Part shown: piece after piece, positions 1 through 7,989 of the stretch
Layout of the letters: every line of letters starts with the position of its first letter
Numbering within the stretch: the stretch's first letter is position 1
Translations under genes and position numbers: made by a program
Notes under the pieces: model-generated
Told to the model about the DNA's origin: nothing
The model's input: only the letters and a program-made list of their open reading frames with translations
Databases searched by the model: none
Assembly: GCF_900110865.1 (NCBI RefSeq)
Contig: NZ_FOFD01000008.1
Location: 1 to 64,000 of the forward strand
DNA length: 64,000 nucleotides
DNA from: Natrinema salaciae
GTDB taxonomy: Archaea > Halobacteriota > Halobacteria > Halobacteriales > Natrialbaceae
Reading direction: 5' to 3'

Positions 1-1
1 C

Positions 2-616
2 GACTTCTTCGATGGGCCGGAGTCCGCGCCGTGGGAGTTCGAGCGGCCGACAGGCCGCCGTAACATGCTCCGGCAGCGGTACGAGGATCTCGCGACGGAC
101 ATCTATCGGGAGGCGCTGAAGGAGTCGACCACGGCCGTCTACGACATCCTCCGGGTGATCGCAGAACACGATGGAGCGAACTACGATACCCTCGTCGAGC
201 GGACGGGGCTCGCGAGATCGACGGTGCGGTACCACGTTCGCCGACTCGCCGAAACTGGCGTTGTCTCTCGCGAGGGCAACCCCGTGATGGTGTTCTTCGT
301 CTCCCGCGTCGTCCTCGAGCGAGCCCGCGAGATCCTCCGCGAAGTCCGCCCGGAGGATACGCCGGAAGACATGGACGAACGGGCTGACGGACGCCGTGAG
401 CGCCGTGAGGAACAGCAGGAGACCAACGACCGGCAGACGGACACGGACGACGAGGAACCCGACGAGAGCACGCACACCGAGACCGAGATCGGCTTCGAGT
501 ACCTCGAGCGACTGAGCGCGTCGATCCATGACCTTGCCTCGCTCCGCGATCGCGGGCGGATCGACGATCGCGATGTGAGAGTCCGCGTCGACGAGCTGCC
601 GCCACCGCTGCAGTAG
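2..616 (+). CDS. C-terminal part of a winged-helix protein, possible replication protein (5' truncated by window edge)
   Basis: The frame is open from base 2, before the first ATG at 65, and the upstream codons read like coding sequence, so the gene almost certainly starts left of the window. After an N-terminal stretch rich in charged residues there is a winged helix-turn-helix of about 60 residues (around positions 40-95 of the visible part), with a recognition-helix-like segment reading LARSTVRYHVRRL. A very acidic, glutamine-rich linker and a short C-terminal helix end in LPPPLQ. Large haloarchaeal virus and plasmid replication proteins often carry a C-terminal winged helix, so a Rep function is plausible but not shown. 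It lies upstream of a hairpin-rich intergenic region. It could equally be a regulator. Confidence 0.6.
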   Translation, partial: DFFDGPESAPWEFERPTGRRNMLRQRYEDLATDIYREALKESTTAVYDILRVIAEHDGANYDTLVERTGLARSTVRYHVRRLAETGVVSREGNPVMVFFVSRVVLERAREILREVRPEDTPEDMDERADGRRERREEQQETNDRQTDTDDEEPDESTHTETEIGFEYLERLSASIHDLASLRDRGRIDDRDVRVRVDELPPPLQ

Positions 617-903
617 GCCGTCGTCGGTCCGGTTTGCGTCGCCGAATAGCTGCAGCACGCGCGTTCTTTCCTTCGTTTCTTGGCTTCCTACCAGTGAGAA
701 TTACATTCCCGATCAGGACAGCCCCTTTTCGAACGGAATACCACTTACACCAAGGTGTTAACGACGACAGTCGGCGAGATTTGGGCCAGTTTCGCCGACT
801 CGAGGGGACAAGAGAACCGGCGAGGTAGCGCTGAATACGCGAAAATTTGGCCGTTTCAGCGGTTGGCGCGGGTATCGGGGTTGCCGGGTACCCCTACGGT
901 AGG

Positions 904-954
904 TGCCCCTAAGGGGGCAGGGTAATTGCGCGGCGCGCAGAGCGCGCGCCGCGC
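904..954. repeat. Two adjacent GC-rich inverted repeats in a 478-base intergenic region
   Basis: Bases 904-909 (TGCCCC) pair with 914-919 around a 4-base loop. Bases 928-938 pair perfectly with 944-954 (11-bp arms GCGCGGCGCGC, 5-base loop). They sit in the stretch 617-1094, where no gene was seen apart from the promoter of the 53-residue gene. The site could be a transcription terminator or part of a replication origin next to the possible Rep gene; the sequence alone does not decide. Confidence 0.55.
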
Positions 955-1061
955 TGGCGAAAAATTGAGCGGGGCGATATCAGACGTAATAGCGGTGCTA
1001 CCCTACTTGTAGGATTGAGGGGGACCTCGTTAACCGTGATTGTCGAATATGCCTACAAGGG

Positions 1062-1067
1062 TTTATC
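1062..1067 (+). promoter_or_regulatory. TATA box of the 53-residue gene
   Basis: TTTATC lies 28 to 33 bases before the ATG at 1095, the usual distance for a leaderless or nearly leaderless haloarchaeal transcript. This supports the chosen start. Confidence 0.5.
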
Positions 1068-1094
1068 AGTGAAGCCGCGGCCAACCATGTGCAG

Positions 1095-1256
1095 ATGCGA
1101 CACCCACAAGATGACCTACTGATCGTTTACGCACTATCACTCCTTGCTAGGGAGCATAAAGGAACCGAGAGAGAAGACCGAGCATTGAATCTCGCGGCCG
1201 AGATCGCAGATCAACACGGACTAGCAGTAAGTGATGCAATTCGTCAGCTCGAGTAG
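1095..1256 (+). CDS. 53-residue hypothetical protein
   Basis: A complete small frame beginning MRHPQDDLLIVYALSLLA and ending DAIRQLE. It is predicted to be nearly all helical, with a middle segment rich in acidic and basic residues (REHKGTEREDRALNLAA) and a helix-turn-helix-like second half. It has no membrane segment or cysteine. The TATA box at 1062 sits at the right distance for a leaderless start, and the codon pattern looks coding. Its place between the possible replication gene and the AT-rich cargo suggests a provirus gene, perhaps a small DNA-binding or copy-control protein, but the function is not recognised. Confidence 0.6.
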   Translation: MRHPQDDLLIVYALSLLAREHKGTEREDRALNLAAEIADQHGLAVSDAIRQLE

Positions 1257-1383
1257 AGAGTGTTCCCAAGGTGACAGCGCCAAAAATTACAGCGCCCCAC
1301 CCTGCCTCCGCACGCAGATCTCCAGTTGAAGCACACGAAACAAGGGTCTGGGCATCTACTCCTTCTCACATTTCGAAGCCATA

Positions 1384-1908
1384 TCATATGTTAATAGATA
1401 TTGATGCCCAAACTAATACTAGGAATACTGTCCAACGATGGCTACGTCCTTGAGCAGTAGTTTTGACCCACTGCTCTACGTCTTCTAACTCAAGAACACG
1501 TTCCACTTCAAAACGGTTTTGGAGGAGCTTATGGGTGTTTCCATTGACATCCACCACGAGTAGAGCAGTTTGGTCTGTACGGCTGGCTCCTCCGGGACCG
1601 AACCCAATACCTGAACTATTTGAATCATCACTAATTAGAGCTATTTCTACTAAGTCACGATCAACTGAAGTATTGGCTTGTATCGCTTTCTCAAGCTCTC
1701 GAAATCCTCGATCACCTGGATGAAGAACACCTGCTTGCATTTCATCATCTAAGTCGTCATCGTCTTCAGACAGAGATTTCAACTCTTCAATTCCCACTTC
1801 TGCTCTTTTCCGGTAAAACGAATGTCTTGGATATAAAATGGGAACCACCGCAATAACACCTGAAAGGACTATATTCACTATCTGAAGTATCTCCATCGGT
1901 ACGAGCAT
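1384..1908 (-). CDS. Hypothetical membrane protein, 174 residues, AT-rich accessory gene
   Basis: The N-terminal membrane segment (about residues 5-27, MEILQIVNIVLSGVIAVV) is followed by a soluble region of about 120 residues with an acidic patch (SLSEDDDDLDDEM), and then a hydrophobic C-terminal helix (WTVFLVLVWASISI). The soluble part contains a glycine-rich turn (SGIGFGPGGASR). An alternative start is the ATG at 1896. It lies 54 bases downstream of the 302-residue membrane gene on the same strand, so the two probably form one unit. Base composition is much lower in GC than the viral structural genes, which points to separate acquisition. No family was recognised. A role as provirus cargo, such as exclusion or defence, is only inference. 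Confidence 0.6.
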   Translation of the reverse strand: MLVPMEILQIVNIVLSGVIAVVPILYPRHSFYRKRAEVGIEELKSLSEDDDDLDDEMQAGVLHPGDRGFRELEKAIQANTSVDRDLVEIALISDDSNSSGIGFGPGGASRTDQTALLVVDVNGNTHKLLQNRFEVERVLELEDVEQWVKTTAQGRSHRWTVFLVLVWASISINI

Positions 1909-1962
1909 TTCTCCGTATCACATTTCTATGAGTCCGGCGACATTGAAAAAGTCTCTCCGTCG

Positions 1963-2871
1963 CTATGGTACATAGAAGAACAGCCAATAACTGATACTTC
2001 CATAAACACCCATTGTTGCAAGATGGTGTGTGTTTCCTTGGAGGAACCGACTGAGCGATTGAGACCCATATGCTAGATACCAGAACCCAATAAGGTGCCG
2101 AACGGCCATAATCGCGGCCAGTAACAATAGACCACCTACTATAGGGAATCCAGTAAACGACAATATCAAGCTCACCGTACTGTATCCCACAGCGAGTATA
2201 ATTCCGCTTCCGAAAAACATCCGAGCCATACTTGGGTGAGACCGTTCATCCTTGTCCATTTCCTTTACAAAATCATGAAGTGTGTTCCACTTCTCGATGT
2301 CCTTTTCAGGAATGACGCCTGGTTCCTTCAAAATAAAGTATGCGAGTTCAAAGTGAAAAGTTGCGAGTCTGGATAGTAACAGACCATGTAACGGATTATC
2401 GGTCTCTTCCTTTCCGTTCTGAACGGCCAATCCTTTCGTGAAAAACGCCGAACCCCACCAGATTCGATAGTCTCTAAAAATGAGTTCCTGTAACACTACG
2501 ATGAGCAAGACCATCACTATCAGTACGGAGGAAACCATGATGGTTCCTGTCGCCCAATCCCCGACTGCACTAAGAACTGTGGTGCTAATCTGAAGAACGC
2601 ATACGATTGTTAATAACTCAATCAGTCGTAGAGTACCGCTTAGGATTGTCTCTTCTTCGGCGAATTTTCCAATAACCCCCATTCTACGAACGAGAGTTAA
2701 AACAAGCAAAGAGAGAGCGAAGAGGGTAATTATCAAGGAGTGTTCTGTTTCTGAACTTATAGAAGTAAGAGTAGCTGTTGCGATTAAGGCTGTGAACGCT
2801 ATCTCGAAATCAACGGACTCCGGTTGCTCTTTCTCAAATATTAAATCGACTAATCGGTTAGAATCCGCCAT
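1963..2871 (-). CDS. Multi-pass membrane protein, 302 residues, AT-rich accessory gene
   Basis: About six to eight hydrophobic segments are visible: roughly residues 27-60 (two), 84-130 (two), then a soluble stretch of about 90 residues with PEKDIEKWNTLHDFVKEM, and two or three more helices from residue 220 to the end, which finishes in YWLFFYVP. The soluble insert between membrane blocks could be a sensor or enzymatic loop, but no catalytic motif was found. The start is the ATG at 2871; upstream bases 2872-3117 hold no gene. It heads a two-gene AT-rich unit with the 174-residue protein. The family is unknown to me. The position between provirus genes makes it likely cargo. Confidence 0.65.
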   Translation of the reverse strand: MADSNRLVDLIFEKEQPESVDFEIAFTALIATATLTSISSETEHSLIITLFALSLLVLTLVRRMGVIGKFAEEETILSGTLRLIELLTIVCVLQISTTVLSAVGDWATGTIMVSSVLIVMVLLIVVLQELIFRDYRIWWGSAFFTKGLAVQNGKEETDNPLHGLLLSRLATFHFELAYFILKEPGVIPEKDIEKWNTLHDFVKEMDKDERSHPSMARMFFGSGIILAVGYSTVSLILSFTGFPIVGGLLLLAAIMAVRHLIGFWYLAYGSQSLSRFLQGNTHHLATMGVYGSISYWLFFYVP

Positions 2872-3117
2872 CTCTCAGAACATTCTATTCGGACGATATG
2901 AATCCCCGCGTTTGTTCTGTATTGGCGCAACTCCGTATTGTCGCTATTCCAATCGTGGAGAGAACTTCCGACATTTACTGAGACAAATCACATCCAGAAT
3001 GATAGACACAAACGCTGTATTCAGCAAGTCGATCTCGACAGCCTTCAGAGAACCGAGTCTCACCCCGATATCTGTATTACCTGTACTCATTGATGCAGTG
3101 GGTTTCTGTTATCTTGA

Positions 3118-3501
3118 TTAGAAAATCGAGTCGATCGAAATCTTCGCCTGTTTGGTTCCGCGGTGATCGCCACCACCGTGCCACCGGAGTAACGGGAGAT
3201 CACTCAAGCGGACCATCTTATCGCGGAGAATCGTGCACCCGGAGCGCCCGTGCGGCCGGTAGACGACGAAGCAATACCAGCCGTCGCGACGCCGGAGTTT
3301 CTCGTGATACTCCCTGTAAACCTTCCAGTTACCGGGCTGACCGTCCGCGTGTTCGTGCATCGTGCTCTTGATCTCGACAGGTGTTCCATTCCCGAATCGC
3401 GCATCGTGCCAACTGGCTCGCTCGAGATCGAACCGACGTTTCTCAGCCATCCGTTTCTCGACGGCTGTCCCGAAATGGTTCGCCCGCTTCGAGCGGTTCA
3501 C
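3118..3501 (-). CDS. PD-(D/E)XK-like nuclease, provirus copy A
   Basis: 127 residues from a GTG start. The N-terminal helix has a conserved glutamate (NHFGTAVEKRMAE), then an aspartate in DARFGNGTPVEIKS, where VEIKS matches the E-x-K half of the PD-(D/E)XK nuclease core, as in archaeal Holliday-junction resolvase and Vsr/restriction folds. Basic residues are scattered through the C-terminal half. The TATA box at 3527-3534 places the transcript start near 3504, which favours GTG at 3501 over GTG at 3510 and implies a leaderless message. A close paralogue is at 13956-14348, including the promoter. It may resolve viral DNA or cut foreign DNA; which is unknown. Confidence 0.6.
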   Translation of the reverse strand: MNRSKRANHFGTAVEKRMAEKRRFDLERASWHDARFGNGTPVEIKSTMHEHADGQPGNWKVYREYHEKLRRRDGWYCFVVYRPHGRSGCTILRDKMVRLSDLPLLRWHGGGDHRGTKQAKISIDSIF

Positions 3502-3526
3502 GCGGACCACGCGCGTCGAGCGCTGT

Positions 3527-3534
3527 TATATATA
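3527..3534 (-). promoter_or_regulatory. TATA box of nuclease copy A
   Basis: TATATATA centred about 29 bases before the GTG at 3501. The paralogue at 13956 has a matching TATA (GTTATATCC, about 14372-14379) at the same distance, so the promoter was duplicated with the gene. Confidence 0.6.
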
Positions 3535-3565
3535 CTCCTCCGCTGGCCTCGAGCAGCGTGCCCAT

Positions 3566-3596
3566 CGCTCGCTTCGCTCCCGGTCGGGAGCGAGCG
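3566..3596. terminator. Nested hairpin downstream of the structural operon
   Basis: CGCTCCCG (3575-3582) pairs with CGGGAGCG (3585-3592) around two bases, and an outer CGCTCG/CGAGCG pair flanks it. It sits about 70 bases past the end of the NTPase gene and before the nuclease promoter, a sensible place for a stop of the leftward operon. There is no run of T on the minus strand, so termination is inferred from position and structure only. Confidence 0.4.
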
Positions 3597-3667
3597 CGGT
3601 GGGCTGTGGGCTGTACCTATCCTAAAGGGGGGTCGGTTACGCTTTACAGCTTTCCACCCCGACGCAG

Positions 3668-4843
3668 TCATGCAATCACCCGCTCGACGGTGTCAACCCA
3701 GTCGCGCTTTTCGCCTCCTTCGTCGATATCGTTCCACCAATTCGAGACGGTAGCGTGACTGTAGGGGACGAATTCGGCGGTTTCGCGCGCGGACATCCCC
3801 TGTTCTCGGCAGACTTCCATCGTCCAGGCGGCGACCCGTTTCACCTCGTCTTCGGCGATTGCCGGACCGTCGTCCTTGCTCGAGGGAGCGGACCAGGACC
3901 AGTCGGCCTCGTCGTTGGTGTGTGGCTCGAAGTCCGCGGGCGGAATGCCGGTGAACGGCCGCGGGTCCACATCTTGGAGCTTCCCGCCGGAGATCCGCTC
4001 GGCGACGATCGCCTTCCCCTTGTCGTTGCGATCGGGCTTTTTGATGATCGTTCCGACCCGCCAGAGCATCGGATGGATCGACGACTCGTCGTGACCGATA
4101 TAGATCAGCATCCCGTTGTACTTGCGGATCTTGAACACGAGCGGCCCCATCAGTTTCCGGACTTTCTGGCCGTCCTCGCCGGTTCCCGAGGCGTTCGTCG
4201 AGAACTCGTCACCGACGAACGCCTTCGGTCGCTGCGCGTTCTCGACCGGGTCGCCGTCCTGGCCAACCCACTCTTCGAGGAGGGGATAGTTAGGAATCCA
4301 GCCGTCCTCAACGTCACCGTTGTCGCGGACCCAGTCGTCGTTTCGCGGGAGGGTACGAATATTCGAGCCGACGAGGAGATCGCCGTCGACCCACCGATCG
4401 CGCAGTTGGAGGAGGAGGCACGCGAGGTTCGTTTTGCCAGCACCCATTTCTCCCAGCACGACGATCACTGGTGCGGGACCGGCGACGATCTCCTGCAGGC
4501 GGGTGATCGCCTTGATTCCGGAGAGATCGGCCTGTTGGCTCGGGTCGCCGATATAGTGTTTCAGCGTCAGCGTGTCCCCGTTCTCGAGGGCGTCACGGGC
4601 GGTGTGGCTCCCCTCGCCACGGAGGATGTCACGGTTCTTCTGGACGTCCATGTACGTCGCTGCTGCCTTTCCTTCCCAGCGGTCGGGATCGTGGTGGAGC
4701 GCGCGGACGGTCATCTGTCGGTCGATCTGTTCGTCGCGGACGAATCCCGAGTGTGGGAGCACTTCGTCGGGATCGCGTCCGAGGTTGTCGTCCTGGTACT
4801 CTCGAAAACCGCCGACCGTGTAGTTGTCCTGTTCGTCGCTCAT
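3668..4843 (-). CDS. P-loop NTPase of the viral structural operon (pleolipovirus VP8-like)
   Basis: 391 residues. A Walker A motif GEMGAGKTNLA lies near residue 130, followed by hydrophobic strands with acidic residues that fit Walker B (KAFVGDEFSTNAS). Residues after about 330 form a helix-turn-helix (MSARETAEFVPYSHATVSNWW). Pleolipoviruses conserve an NTPase gene at the end of the structural cluster, thought to act in assembly or genome handling; the additional HTH suggests DNA contact. The ATG overlaps the stop of the upstream gene by four bases (ATGA), so translation is probably coupled. It is the last gene before the hairpin at 3566. Confidence 0.75.
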   Translation of the reverse strand: MSDEQDNYTVGGFREYQDDNLGRDPDEVLPHSGFVRDEQIDRQMTVRALHHDPDRWEGKAAATYMDVQKNRDILRGEGSHTARDALENGDTLTLKHYIGDPSQQADLSGIKAITRLQEIVAGPAPVIVVLGEMGAGKTNLACLLLQLRDRWVDGDLLVGSNIRTLPRNDDWVRDNGDVEDGWIPNYPLLEEWVGQDGDPVENAQRPKAFVGDEFSTNASGTGEDGQKVRKLMGPLVFKIRKYNGMLIYIGHDESSIHPMLWRVGTIIKKPDRNDKGKAIVAERISGGKLQDVDPRPFTGIPPADFEPHTNDEADWSWSAPSSKDDGPAIAEDEVKRVAAWTMEVCREQGMSARETAEFVPYSHATVSNWWNDIDEGGEKRDWVDTVERVIA

Positions 4844-5646
4844 CGGGCAGTTCCTCCGTCGGTTGGCGCTGGCTGTTCTGGCGCTGATTCGTCCGCTGTT
4901 ACGGGTGTGCGCGGGCCGTGGTCCTCGGTGTAATCGTCGACGTACTGTGTGATGTCCTTGATCTCGTCGATGTCACTATCTTCGGCGTTTTGCTTGGCCG
5001 CATCGAAGCGTTCCTTCACGGCCGTGCGCGGATTCATCATCCCGCGTTCGTCGGCCTCTGCCTCCTCGTTGACCACGTCGCGCTGGATTTCGAGACCCAT
5101 CTTCGAGATCCTACCTCGGAGTCGATTGTACTCGAGAAAGGCGTCGACTAGGTCGCCGTGAACGTCCTCGAGCATGGCTTTGATCGTGATGAGTTTCGAG
5201 TCAGCGAGTTGGCTGAAGTAGCAGCCGCGGACGACGAGCTGGTCGGTGTCTTCGTGGTAGGTGAACTCGCGGACTTCGAAGGCATCACCGTCGTTGCAGT
5301 GATACGGCGAGGGACCTTCGACGGTCTTCTCTTTCCAGACTTCGGGTGCGACGTAGAGCTTTCGGCGGGTGTCGTCGACGCCGTTGATGTGGTATACGGT
5401 CTCCATTCGTCGGTTTCGGAGCTTCCGAGCGCCGGTGACGAAGATCGCGATCAGCGGCGGCCCCAGGAGGATCGCCGCTGCGAACCAACCGAAGACGATC
5501 GGCGGGATGCCGGGGACCGACGGCCGAATCCAGAGGATCGCGACGCCGACCGAGAACAGTACGGCGAAGACGAGAAGCTGTGCTTCGGCGACGACGTAGG
5601 TGACGCGGTCCTTCCAGTTCGCGAACGTGCCGCTTGTGTCGCTCAT
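4840..5646 (-). CDS. Viral membrane protein with two N-terminal helices, 268 residues
   Basis: Two membrane segments lie at about residues 18-42 and 47-70 (VAEAQLLVFAVLFSVGVAIL and a proline-rich second one). A soluble, acidic domain of about 200 residues follows, ending in a low-complexity tail (PEQPAPTDGGTAR). The start is the ATG at 5646, which overlaps the preceding stop by four bases; codons further upstream read as arginine-rich noise. Conserved proteins of this size and shape occur in the same place in pleolipovirus clusters, between the spike and the NTPase, with unknown function. The membrane topology and operon position are clear; the role is not. Confidence 0.65.
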   Translation of the reverse strand: MSDTSGTFANWKDRVTYVVAEAQLLVFAVLFSVGVAILWIRPSVPGIPPIVFGWFAAAILLGPPLIAIFVTGARKLRNRRMETVYHINGVDDTRRKLYVAPEVWKEKTVEGPSPYHCNDGDAFEVREFTYHEDTDQLVVRGCYFSQLADSKLITIKAMLEDVHGDLVDAFLEYNRLRGRISKMGLEIQRDVVNEEAEADERGMMNPRTAVKERFDAAKQNAEDSDIDEIKDITQYVDDYTEDHGPRTPVTADESAPEQPAPTDGGTAR

Positions 5647-6191
5647 GCCTCGACCACCCCGGTTTCTTCGGAGCGAACGACGTACCAAGCTCCGAGTGCT
5701 GCACAACTGACGGTCATGGCAACGCCGGAGAACAGCCCCGTTTCACCGCCGAAGTGACGGAACGGGTTCGACTCGGTCACGCCGGTCGAGACGATCGCGC
5801 CGGTGCCCTGCTCGAGGGACTTCCGTGTGGAGATCGCGACGGCGGCACCGTCGCGATCGGCGACGACGAAAGTGACCGTCTGGGTGCCCCGGTCGAGCTC
5901 ACGTTCGGCGTAGTTGAAGCTCGTCGTTCCCTCGTCGAAGGCCCCCGCCTCGGTGAGCGAGATCGTGGTCGGTTTGTCGGCCTCGATCTCGAGGGAGAAT
6001 CGGCCGGGTGCGTAACTCCAGTCGATAACTCTCGTCTGGTTGTCGATCGTCTGCACCGAGTCGTCCGGGGCCTGTGCGACCGTCTCGTTGGTGACGTTAC
6101 CGTCTTGCGCGGCGACTGGCCCAACGCCCATGCCCATGCCCATCGCGAGCGCCACTGCTGCAACCGTGGCAACAATGAAAAACCGGCGCAT
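5643..6191 (-). CDS. Viral secreted/anchored protein, 182 residues
   Basis: An N-terminal signal peptide (MRRFFIVATVAAVALAMGMG, cleaved near AAQDG) is followed by an extracellular beta-rich region with NVTNETV, a likely N-glycosylation site. A C-terminal hydrophobic helix (GLFSGVAMTVSCAALGAWYV) comes just before a short charged tail. The start at 6191 is two bases after the spike stop codon; longer upstream frames are arginine-rich and unlikely. This layout, signal plus C-terminal anchor, matches accessory envelope proteins of pleolipoviruses. The function is unknown; it may partner the spike. Confidence 0.6.
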   Translation of the reverse strand: MRRFFIVATVAAVALAMGMGMGVGPVAAQDGNVTNETVAQAPDDSVQTIDNQTRVIDWSYAPGRFSLEIEADKPTTISLTEAGAFDEGTTSFNYAERELDRGTQTVTFVVADRDGAAVAISTRKSLEQGTGAIVSTGVTESNPFRHFGGETGLFSGVAMTVSCAALGAWYVVRSEETGVVEA

Positions 6192-6193
6192 GG

Positions 6194-7903
6194 TCAGTTC
6201 CCCATCCCCGGAATAGCGTCCGTCACGATGCCGACGACGGCAAGCACGACGACACCGATGATACTGAGTCCGAGCCACTGACCGCCGCCCTCGAGTCCGA
6301 ATCCGTCGGGTAACAGCGGGCCAGGGCCGTTATTTCCGCTCTCCTCAATAACCACCTCGATCGTCTGTTCCCGAGCCTGTTTCTCACTCTCTCGATTCTC
6401 GCGGAAAATCTCCTGCGCATCTGAGGGATCCGTATCGCTAGTGACGACGTCCCGAGCTTCGAACGGAAGCACGTTGCCACCTCCGTTAGTTCCCTCAATC
6501 GTGAACGGCGTTGTCAAGTGAACGACCTCACCGACCATATTGCCGTCCGAGTCCTCGTACTCCAAAGCCATGTAGAAATCTCCGGGGTAGCTGTCAGGGA
6601 AGATCTGAGACCCGACAGGAAGCTCGTTGCCCTGAACCTCATCGGAGATCGACCATGCGAGCTTCCCGTCGACGGTCACCACACCGTCATCAGGCAGGTC
6701 CGTGGCGTTGTCAGTGCTGTTGTTATCGGTCGTGTTTCCGTCGGTCTCGTTGCCGCCGCCGTCGGGAGTCTCAACCTCCGACACGTCGAACGAAACACGG
6801 CCAGGCTCAACTGCCTCAGAGAGACCCAACGCTCGGAAGTACAGCGCCGCCTCTTGCCACGACTCAGCCTCAGCAACCACGTCCAACATCGCATCGGTAG
6901 ACAGCATCTCAGCCACAGACAGATCGCCCGCCGAGATACCGTCATAATGGGTATCGAGCAGGGCATCGATCTCGTTCATCACACCATTGTAGCCGTCCCC
7001 AATCTCAGCGAGCACGTCAGCGTACTCATCAGCGTTCGCGATCGGCTGCCGACCATCCACGTGATCAAGATCGTAGTCGTCGGCGTTGACACCGTCGTAA
7101 TCAGCAGGGTCAGGCTCCTCGATCCCGACGACGACGAAGTCGTACGACGAGCCCTCATAGTTGCTGGTGCCGGGAGTGTTGAACACGTTCCACTCGATTT
7201 CGTTATCGGTGGTCCCACCGGTCTGGTCCTTATACATGACGGGCACTGTTCTGCCGTCATGCAACTCCTCCTGCTGCTCCTGCAGGTCGCCATGGTTTTC
7301 GGGGTTGCTGTGGGTTTGACCGGTGTACGGGTTCCGGGTGTAGAGCACTCCAAGATCGATCGCAGACTGGATAATTCCCTCTGAGATGGAATTAACACGG
7401 GTCGCGATCGACTCCTGGGGCACAGCGAACCTTTCACCGATAGCATCCTCTGCAGCAACTCGAGCCTCCGAACGGCTCGCACCAGTTGCGACAGACTCGT
7501 ACATCGTCATAATAGCCGTCTCCCGGACGGCATCCTGCAGATTCCGAGCATCGCGTTTGAGCGATGCCAGCAGTTCGGGGTCGCTAACCTCGTAGATCTC
7601 TTGCGCCTCGTTGTAGATCCGTAAATGATCCTCAAACGCAAGCGGGTCTTGCACGCCCTCGATGTCCGACCCGTGGTAGCGACCTGCGATGTAGCTTGCA
7701 GCAGCCAGCGCAGCGACACCCACCAAAAGGTGAGGAAACGCAGCCGCGCGGCCGATCGGCGAGTAACGGGGGACGATTCGGTCAACGGCCACCGGGGCCG
7801 CGACCATCGTCCCGCCCGCAATCGCCGCGCGCTTGAACAGCCCGCGCCGAGTCATGCTCGAGCCGGCCGCGTCCAACTCGGTGGGCTGTGGGCTTTGGGT
7901 CAT
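6194..7903 (-). CDS. Large Tat-signal envelope protein, candidate spike (VP4-like)
   Basis: 569 residues. A twin-arginine signal appears as MTRRGLFKRAAIAGGTMVAA near residue 17. A long acidic ectodomain follows, with an asparagine/threonine-rich stretch around residue 385 (repeated NNST-type sequons). A charged helical segment (NRESEKQAREQTIEVVIEE) comes before a single C-terminal membrane helix (LGLSIIGVVVLAVVGIVTDA). Pleolipoviruses have one large C-terminally anchored spike that mediates attachment and fusion, and this is the only protein in the cluster with that build. Its ATG overlaps the stop of the 24-residue microprotein (TAATG). The codon use of parts of this gene is less GC-rich than its neighbours. 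Confidence 0.7.
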   Translation of the reverse strand: MTQSPQPTELDAAGSSMTRRGLFKRAAIAGGTMVAAPVAVDRIVPRYSPIGRAAAFPHLLVGVAALAAASYIAGRYHGSDIEGVQDPLAFEDHLRIYNEAQEIYEVSDPELLASLKRDARNLQDAVRETAIMTMYESVATGASRSEARVAAEDAIGERFAVPQESIATRVNSISEGIIQSAIDLGVLYTRNPYTGQTHSNPENHGDLQEQQEELHDGRTVPVMYKDQTGGTTDNEIEWNVFNTPGTSNYEGSSYDFVVVGIEEPDPADYDGVNADDYDLDHVDGRQPIANADEYADVLAEIGDGYNGVMNEIDALLDTHYDGISAGDLSVAEMLSTDAMLDVVAEAESWQEAALYFRALGLSEAVEPGRVSFDVSEVETPDGGGNETDGNTTDNNSTDNATDLPDDGVVTVDGKLAWSISDEVQGNELPVGSQIFPDSYPGDFYMALEYEDSDGNMVGEVVHLTTPFTIEGTNGGGNVLPFEARDVVTSDTDPSDAQEIFRENRESEKQAREQTIEVVIEESGNNGPGPLLPDGFGLEGGGQWLGLSIIGVVVLAVVGIVTDAIPGMGN

Positions 7904-7977
7904 TAGAGCACCCCCGCAGCGATCGCCGCGTCCCTGTACAACTCAGCGTCCATCCTGTCAGAAATTCCCAAATTCAT
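7903..7977 (-). CDS. 24-residue microprotein with a strong Shine-Dalgarno, coupled to the spike gene
   Basis: The frame reads MNLGISDRMDAELYRDAAIA and ends AGVL. A perfect GAGGTGA ribosome-binding sequence (7982-7988) sits four bases upstream, which is unusual in a haloarchaeon where many genes are leaderless. The stop TAA overlaps the spike start as TAATG. This could be a real small amphipathic protein or a leader peptide that delivers ribosomes to the spike gene. It has no known family. Confidence 0.5.
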   Translation of the reverse strand: MNLGISDRMDAELYRDAAIAAGVL

Positions 7978-7989
7978 GGTTTCACCTCG

